Assembly (NCBI GenBank): GCA_030690755.1
Contig: JAUYGA010000054.1
Location: forward strand, 1-10,824
Source: Nanobdellota archaeon
GTDB taxonomy: Archaea > Nanobdellota > Nanobdellia > Woesearchaeales > JAUYGA01
Reading direction: 5' to 3'
DNA: 10,824 nt
The notes under the pieces are model-generated. The model had not been told where the DNA came from. It did not search any database and worked only from the letters and a program-made list of their open reading frames with translations. This document shows positions 5,638-10,824 of the stretch, piece by piece. Positions within the stretch are counted from its first letter, which is position 1, and every line of letters starts with the position of its first letter. The position numbers and the translations under genes are program-made.

Positions 5638-6349
5638 ATGGTTTTTTTAGAAGTTTAATGCGTAAATTGATCAGTTTTAACATCATTATAATAGGATCAA
5701 AAAATTTAATTTTAGAACCGGTCTTATGTTCCCACACAATTGGTAGCCTATATAAAGAGTATTTTTTTTTCTTTATTTTGTAAAATAATTCAACATCAAA
5801 AAGCCATCTTTTATCAATTAATTCCTTGAACAAATTACATGCAACTTCTTTTTTAAAACCTTTAAAACCGCATAAGTTGTCGTTAATGTTTATTTTGAAT
5901 AAGATGTTTACGAGTATGTTGAATGAGGTGCCTGTTACTTTTCTGATATTGCTCTGTTTTATTACTGATTTTTTTGATGATCGATTTCCAACAACAACAT
6001 CGTATTTACTGAGTTTTCTCAGCATTTTACTTATTTCTTCAGGCGGTATCGATCCATCTGCATCAATGAAAATTATTTTTTCTCCTTTAGCATTAAACAC
6101 TCCTGTTTTGACTGCAAATCCCTTTCCTTGGTTTTTTTTATAGGATATTATTTTTATTTTTATATTTTTAGTTTTGAATGCCTTGCACATATCTAAAGTT
6201 TTATCTTTAGAACCGTCGTCAACAAATATTAATTCATAGTTTTTTAGATTTTTTTTTGAAAAATTGATAAGTTCATTAAGAAATTTAGGTGCTCTTTTCT
6301 CTTCATTGTACATTGGGACGATTATGGAAATTTCAGTAATTTTAATCAC
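5627..6349 (-). CDS. GT2 glycosyltransferase, dolichyl-phosphate glucosyltransferase (ALG5)-like
   Basis: This 240-residue protein should transfer a hexose from a nucleotide sugar to dolichyl phosphate on the cytoplasmic membrane face. It starts with VPMYNEE (11-17), then has FVDDGS (42-47), GKGFAVKTG (75-83) and the metal-binding DADGS (96-100). RKVTGTSFN (136-144) follows, then CGFKGFK (160-166), RWLFDVE (181-187) and a GSKIK segment (211-215). The last set separates ALG5/DPG-synthase-like enzymes from generic GT2 proteins. There is no C-terminal transmembrane region, unlike GtrB/DPM fusions. The start is GTG at 6347-6349, inside GTGATTAA, so it overlaps the upstream gene's stop by 8 bases, which suggests translational coupling. 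It is the last gene of the STT3 operon. The gene is very AT-rich, with runs of Lys codons. The sugar (Glc, Man or other) cannot be read from the sequence. Confidence 0.88.
   Translation of the reverse strand: MIKITEISIIVPMYNEEKRAPKFLNELINFSKKNLKNYELIFVDDGSKDKTLDMCKAFKTKNIKIKIISYKKNQGKGFAVKTGVFNAKGEKIIFIDADGSIPPEEISKMLRKLSKYDVVVGNRSSKKSVIKQSNIRKVTGTSFNILVNILFKININDNLCGFKGFKKEVACNLFKELIDKRWLFDVELFYKIKKKKYSLYRLPIVWEHKTGSKIKFFDPIIMMLKLINLRIKLLKKPSKI
5642..5648 (+). terminator. Possible T7 terminator after the radical SAM gene
   Basis: Seven T follow the TAG stop (5635-5637) by 4 bases. The tract lies inside the 3' coding end of the convergent GT2 gene, where it encodes two of its C-terminal Lys residues. 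It fits an archaeal U-tract terminator, without a hairpin. Confidence 0.35.
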
Positions 6350-8219
6350 CTATTTTGTATAAAACTGCAATTGTTCCGCCAGGCGTTAATTCTTGGTGAA
6401 CTAATTTTGTTTTATTTAAAACATAACTATTAAATTCAGTTCCTCTTATCGCCAATAACGCAAATTTAGGCGTTTCTAAGCCGCCCGCAGGATCTAACGG
6501 CCCTGTTATTTTCTTATACTCCACACCATATTGCTTAAGATATTCTTCAAATTCAGCTGTTGTTTGCAGACAAACATATGATTGAAATTGCATGTTGACA
6601 TTGCCCTCGTTGGTTTCTTCAAGAGAGTTCCAAATTGATTCGCATTGCTGTTTTGTCTGAAGAGAATAAAAGTCTTCATAAAGATATTTCACATTATACT
6701 CTTTTAAAAGTTCTTTTGTTTTTTCTGAATCATTTCCATATAACATGACCGCTTCATCAGCCGCGCGTTTATTTACATCTATGAAATGGCTGGAATGTGT
6801 TCTTCTTGAGAACATTACTTTTCTTCCGCTTATTGATTGTAATGCAAAGCTTGTTTCTGGGTGTGTTGAAACAAAGACATCATTTTTGTCAGTGTTTGCC
6901 ATTATCCAATCACCCATTCTAAACATTGCTTCCATCTCAGTAGATAAAGTAAATCCTGCCTGAGTAAATTGTCCGTTTTTGTAGTTTTTGATATTTTGAC
7001 TTGTGAATATTATGAAAACAATCAACGCGAGTAAAACTACTGCTTTTTTTAGGTCAAAATTTGGTTTAAAATACTTTTTTATTAATAGGTAGACAAGAAA
7101 GACTCCAAAAATGATTAAAATGATTTGGGTTACAACAAACATTCTTCCGAACCAATAGTAGCCAAATGAGGTGTTAAATAAAGGTTTAGTTATGAGTGGA
7201 TGTATTATTCCAATGAATCCTGCTATGAAAAATAGTAAAGGAATTTTTGCTTTGCCAGGATTTTTTATTAAATAGTATATTCCAAGTATGACTAAAATTG
7301 AAAAAATTATATTGATGCCCTTAGAGAAATTAAAGAATGCAGGGATTGTTGATTGATATAGTGAAAAGTTTGCAACTCCACTGCCACTATATTCTTGCAG
7401 CGGATTTAGTGTTTTTCCATGGTAAACAAAAATAATTGGCCCCCAATAAAGCATCGCAATTGGAATTCCTATTAGAAGGATTAATGAAACCCATCTTATT
7501 TGGTTTATAATTGATTTTTTGAATTCTTTTTTGATTACTGTTTTTCCTTCTTTGTTTTCTATATTTTCAGTTATTATCCTGTAAAATATGAGAGCAAAAA
7601 TATAGAAATTTAGTCCTATGAAAAGGGAGGCATGCGTAATTCCGCATAATCCGTAAATTACACCTGCGAAAATTCTTTGTTTTGTTGTTTTAGCATAAGT
7701 TATGAAAAGCGCAAGTGCAGGCATCATAACTACTGTTGCAAATCCAGATACATTCAAATCAAGTGTTATAAAAAAACTCGCCCATGCGGCAGAAAAAAGG
7801 AATGCAAATAGTTTATCTTTGAATACTTTTATTCCTAACAGATATGTTAAAATAATTCCAAGTAAAAGTTCAACTAATGGAAAATATATGCTCGCTTTTA
7901 ATATGCCAATCCCCAGGATAAATGCAAATGATGCAGTTAATAAATGTAATAGCCACCCATAAAATGCATACCCCTCTAAATAGTAGGGGTCTTTCCAAGG
8001 CAGACCTCCATTATAAATGTGCTGAGCCATCCCTTTATGATGGTATATGTCGCCGCCATATATTGGTCCAGGAAGTTGTTTAAGTTTTGTTACAATAGAA
8101 AGCTGGATTAGTAAAACAATTATTATCAGAAGCAAAAGCAAGTAATCTTCTTTTTCTAAACTTTTTATTTTGTCTTTTATTTTTTCAGAAAAACTTTTTT
8201 TCGGGTTTTCAGTTTCCAT
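6342..8219 (-). CDS. GT-C-like multi-pass membrane glycosyltransferase candidate
   Basis: This 625-residue membrane protein has a Lys/Glu-rich cytoplasmic N-terminus (1-25), a first helix at 26-46, and about ten further hydrophobic segments to ~407. A soluble C-terminal domain (~410-625), probably extracytoplasmic, follows. The first outer loop carries GGDIYHHKGMAQHI (55-68) and WKDPYYLEGY (75-84). An acidic residue here (Asp57) after helix 1 is the hallmark catalytic position of GT-C enzymes such as STT3 and PMT. An Arg in YYWFGRMF (354-361) precedes a late helix, as in GT-C lipid-phosphate sites. The gene begins 10 bases after the STT3 stop and its stop overlaps the GT2 start, so the three form one operon. 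A role using the dolichyl-phosphate sugar made by that GT2 is inferred. I cannot assign a named family, and a non-catalytic membrane subunit is possible. Confidence 0.7.
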   Translation of the reverse strand: METENPKKSFSEKIKDKIKSLEKEDYLLLLLIIIVLLIQLSIVTKLKQLPGPIYGGDIYHHKGMAQHIYNGGLPWKDPYYLEGYAFYGWLLHLLTASFAFILGIGILKASIYFPLVELLLGIILTYLLGIKVFKDKLFAFLFSAAWASFFITLDLNVSGFATVVMMPALALFITYAKTTKQRIFAGVIYGLCGITHASLFIGLNFYIFALIFYRIITENIENKEGKTVIKKEFKKSIINQIRWVSLILLIGIPIAMLYWGPIIFVYHGKTLNPLQEYSGSGVANFSLYQSTIPAFFNFSKGINIIFSILVILGIYYLIKNPGKAKIPLLFFIAGFIGIIHPLITKPLFNTSFGYYWFGRMFVVTQIILIIFGVFLVYLLIKKYFKPNFDLKKAVVLLALIVFIIFTSQNIKNYKNGQFTQAGFTLSTEMEAMFRMGDWIMANTDKNDVFVSTHPETSFALQSISGRKVMFSRRTHSSHFIDVNKRAADEAVMLYGNDSEKTKELLKEYNVKYLYEDFYSLQTKQQCESIWNSLEETNEGNVNMQFQSYVCLQTTAEFEEYLKQYGVEYKKITGPLDPAGGLETPKFALLAIRGTEFNSYVLNKTKLVHQELTPGGTIAVLYKIGD

Positions 8220-8229
8220 TTTAACAGCT

Positions 8230-10824
8230 TTAAGATACTGGGATTGTTTGAGCGCTATTGTCTGGAGTTTCTGATTCTATTTTTTTTCCTTCCCAGTCAA
8301 CTTTCCAAACGATTATATTTTGTCCTGCCATGCTTCTCTTTTCTGATAGTTTATTGAAGTGTTTTACTCCGCCGCCATTCATATAGAATAATCTCATAAA
8401 TAAACTTGTATGAAGCGGTTCTTGCGCAAGTATTAAAGTGTAACTTTCTTCTGAGTTTTTCATAAGTCCTGCTGATAGTGCAACGCTGTTGTTTGTCGGT
8501 GTTTTTATTTCAGTGAAATCTTTTCCATTAAAATAACCAATTGCGTCAAGTGATTTAACTCCACCTTGTGTTGGTATAGTGGATTCAAAATTGCTCAGGT
8601 CTATTCCTATTCCATTTCCGCATAACAATTTTGTTGTGTTTGCAGCGAGGTTGCAGCCAACTGGTCCTGAGGCAAAGCTAGGCCATGGCGCTATCCATCT
8701 GTTTGATTCATCTTCAGTTTTTATCGAACTGACTTCATAATACATCTTTTCGGCTTCTTCTCTTGTCTTATATGCAGTATTTTCTGTTATGAATGTTATC
8801 ATGTCTTCTTTGTTTTTTCCTTTTCCGTTTATCCAGATATTTGCCCGATCAAAGTTCCAGCTTCCAAAATGCGCCCATACACCTGATTTTCCAACCATGT
8901 CCTCAGAGGTTATGAAATAATCTTCAGGTGGTTGGCAATATAGTCTCTTTGTTATGTCACTTATCTGGTTATTGTTAAAGCCTTTATTTTGTAAGTATGT
9001 GAATGCATCCTCTTTGTTTAATCTTAGCAGATCATAAACAACATCAACCGATCTGTCTGTATCATTGTAATGTTCATTGACTTTCTCAAATGCAGTGTTT
9101 GCGCCGCAATCAAGCATTTTTAGTATAGATATTGCTTGTTCTTCATCATTTGTCAACAGGACTTTTCCTATCCAATGTGCTTGCGGTATATTTTGTGATG
9201 CTCCATCAAATGTTACTGCTCTTTCTGCAATATATTTGAAATGGTGCCCAAAATCCCACCAGGAATTGATAATTGCATCTTTGCTTGAATTATCTTTTAT
9301 TGTTGTAAGGCTAGCCCACCACGCATCATCCACTAATGGAAGAGAATTTTTGGATGTTTCATGAGCTGCTCTCACAAGGTTTCCTGGGCTAATGAAAATT
9401 ATTATGAAAAATAATAATATCAATGAGACACTTGTTACTTTTTTGTCTATACTGAAGCTCTTTGAGAACCAGTCTCTTAAATAGGTATAACCTATTCCTG
9501 CAGCAGCTCCAATTCCTATGGCAAAAGCAGGTACTAAAAGCAATACAAATCTTACGCCTTTAAAGCTGGCATAGATTGTTGCTAAATACCATATTGTAAA
9601 CAAGAAAACGTATTTCATATCAGGTTTGCCATGCTCATCTTTCTTGAGGAATGTTAGTAGGATACCGATTATACTTATTATAAACAAATATCTGCCACCA
9701 ATAGAACCTACAACAGAATTCCAGTCTGCGCTGTTTAATTCAGCAACAGTTGTATAAACATTAGGCCAGAGATCTGCATGTGTACTGTCTTTAATTGTTA
9801 ATAATCCTAGAGGACCTGTGAATCCTCCAATAAAAGCACCAAACCCTGAAAAGATAGTTACGACGATTCCTGAAAGTATTATGTAAACTATTGTCACTAG
9901 GAAAAGCTTTTTTATTGATGCATGGTTAAGCATTTCTGGTATCTTGTCAAATCCTTTCCAATGCACTATTATGTAATAAATAAAATAAGCGCCCATAGCA
10001 GCTAATATGAAATCAAAGACATACCAAAATGCCCAAACAAAGCTGAATAATCCTGTTGCAAGCCCTGCTAGTCCTGCATAAATAATTCCTTTTTTTGCAT
10101 CTTTTGCTTCGAATGCTTCAATAAAAAACCAGATTATTATCAATGGAAAGAATACATTATAAGGATCTGTGTCTGATCCAAAACTTCTGCTTATGAAAAA
10201 TGGATGAACTGCAATTACCATTGCTGCAAAAAATCCTGCAACATTTCCTCCTACTCTTTTTCCGATAAAGAATGCGGCAATTATTGAAAGCAGAGCGAGC
10301 ATTATCGGAACATAGAATGATGCCTGTGCTAATGTCATTTTTGGGCTGAAAACTTTGAAAATCTTATATGTGTAAGCAATTACTATTGGGTGCATGTGCG
10401 GGCCTAATAATCCTCCAAGTGGAGCCATCACAAGACTATCATACAGATATAGTTTATCAGGTTCAAGATTTTTGAATCCTTTTTCTTCAAGTTCTTTTCC
10501 TGTCTTAAGTACTTCTCCGCTATAACCTTCATTTGCATTATATTTTGCATGCTTAAGCCAGACATAAGAATCTATATCTGCTAAATAGGTATATCCATTT
10601 TCATCTTTTATTTGTTGCTTGAAATATTCTGAAGTTTGTTGTATTTGTTGTGTTATCTGTGCTTCATTAGCTTTAAGGAATTGCTGGAATTGTTCTTCAA
10701 TCAGCTGGTTTCTATTTGTGTCTGGAAGATTTGGATATTGTTGTCTGATTTGTTGTTCTATATTCGCTTTGTGATAATTATAAACAGAACTCTGAGCCCA
10801 ATCATCTGTTATTGGCAATGTTAT
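8230..10824 (-). CDS. Oligosaccharyltransferase STT3/AglB-like (5' end outside window)
   Basis: This is the catalytic subunit for N-glycosylation, transferring a dolichol-linked oligosaccharide to Asn in secreted proteins. Numbering is from the TTG at 10818, which is probably not the true start: the frame stays open to the edge and transmembrane helix 1 is missing. A Gln-rich segment (~18-70) precedes the first acidic motif ADIDSY (80-85). The second DxD is SDTDPY (215-220). TVAE (357-360) matches the TIxE loop motif. GVRF (421-424) gives the conserved late-helix Arg. WWDFG (520-524) is the Asn-binding WWDYG signature, and SEDMVGKSGVW (638-648) is the likely DK-type motif region. About twelve hydrophobic segments span 165-480, followed by a ~380-residue extracytoplasmic domain. 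At more than 860 residues its length is normal for archaeal AglB. It is the first visible gene of a three-gene operon. Confidence 0.93.
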   Translation of the reverse strand: MTLPITDDWAQSSVYNYHKANIEQQIRQQYPNLPDTNRNQLIEEQFQQFLKANEAQITQQIQQTSEYFKQQIKDENGYTYLADIDSYVWLKHAKYNANEGYSGEVLKTGKELEEKGFKNLEPDKLYLYDSLVMAPLGGLLGPHMHPIVIAYTYKIFKVFSPKMTLAQASFYVPIMLALLSIIAAFFIGKRVGGNVAGFFAAMVIAVHPFFISRSFGSDTDPYNVFFPLIIIWFFIEAFEAKDAKKGIIYAGLAGLATGLFSFVWAFWYVFDFILAAMGAYFIYYIIVHWKGFDKIPEMLNHASIKKLFLVTIVYIILSGIVVTIFSGFGAFIGGFTGPLGLLTIKDSTHADLWPNVYTTVAELNSADWNSVVGSIGGRYLFIISIIGILLTFLKKDEHGKPDMKYVFLFTIWYLATIYASFKGVRFVLLLVPAFAIGIGAAAGIGYTYLRDWFSKSFSIDKKVTSVSLILLFFIIIFISPGNLVRAAHETSKNSLPLVDDAWWASLTTIKDNSSKDAIINSWWDFGHHFKYIAERAVTFDGASQNIPQAHWIGKVLLTNDEEQAISILKMLDCGANTAFEKVNEHYNDTDRSVDVVYDLLRLNKEDAFTYLQNKGFNNNQISDITKRLYCQPPEDYFITSEDMVGKSGVWAHFGSWNFDRANIWINGKGKNKEDMITFITENTAYKTREEAEKMYYEVSSIKTEDESNRWIAPWPSFASGPVGCNLAANTTKLLCGNGIGIDLSNFESTIPTQGGVKSLDAIGYFNGKDFTEIKTPTNNSVALSAGLMKNSEESYTLILAQEPLHTSLFMRLFYMNGGGVKHFNKLSEKRSMAGQNIIVWKVDWEGKKIESETPDNSAQTIPVS

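Noticed and set aside
7702..7962. Plus-strand 86-codon frame inside the GT-C-like gene, and the 95-codon frame at 9077-9364 inside STT3
   Set aside because: Both are antisense shadows of strongly conserved membrane-protein genes, with no independent start signals or recognisable domains.
10813..10818. TTG at 10818 as the start codon of STT3
   Set aside because: The frame remains open to the window edge (ACA, ATA upstream), and the first transmembrane helix expected before the DxD loop is missing, so the gene is cut by the window.
1..10824. CRISPR array or defence system
   Set aside because: No regularly spaced direct repeats and no cas-like or toxin/nuclease-like proteins were seen.

Overview
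The window looks like a surface-glycan and protein N-glycosylation locus of an AT-rich archaeon. The archaeal reading rests on a long STT3/AglB-type oligosaccharyltransferase, an ALG5-like dolichyl-phosphate glycosyltransferase, AGA-rich arginine codons, TATA-like boxes upstream of genes with little or no leader, and a general lack of strong Shine-Dalgarno sites. The STT3 variant carries a Gln-rich insert ahead of its first DxD motif. From memory this resembles proteins of DPANN archaea (Woesearchaeota/Pacearchaeota-like). That placement is an inference and was not tested by search.

Layout. Bases 1-122 hold the 3' end of an unrecognised gene. Bases 158-1033 (+) encode a zinc-ribbon SAM methyltransferase, and 1054-2946 (-) a large YfhO-like GT-C membrane protein facing it tail to tail. 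A short divergent promoter region (2947-3036) contains a perfect 18-bp palindrome. Next come a second SAM methyltransferase (3037-3744, +) and a 426-bp gap, 3745-4170. The gap holds a decayed insertion element: near-perfect 15-bp terminal inverted repeats flank the last 63 codons of an IS66-like transposase. A B12-binding-type radical SAM gene (4171-5637, +) follows, with its own TATA box just outside the element. Its last 11 bases overlap the end of a three-gene minus-strand operon. Read in its direction, that operon is STT3 (10824 to 8230, 5' end outside the window), a GT-C-like membrane protein (8219 to 6342) and an ALG5-like GT2 (6349 to 5627).

How the genes may work together (inference). 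The GT2 would load a sugar onto dolichyl phosphate on the cytoplasmic face. The GT-C-like protein could use that lipid-linked sugar on the outer face to extend a lipid-linked oligosaccharide or a protein-bound glycan. STT3 would transfer the finished oligosaccharide to Asn in secreted proteins. The methyltransferases, the radical SAM enzyme and the YfhO-like protein are plausible glycan or lipid tailoring factors, supported here only by proximity and family habit.

No rRNA, tRNA, CRISPR array or complete mobile element was seen.
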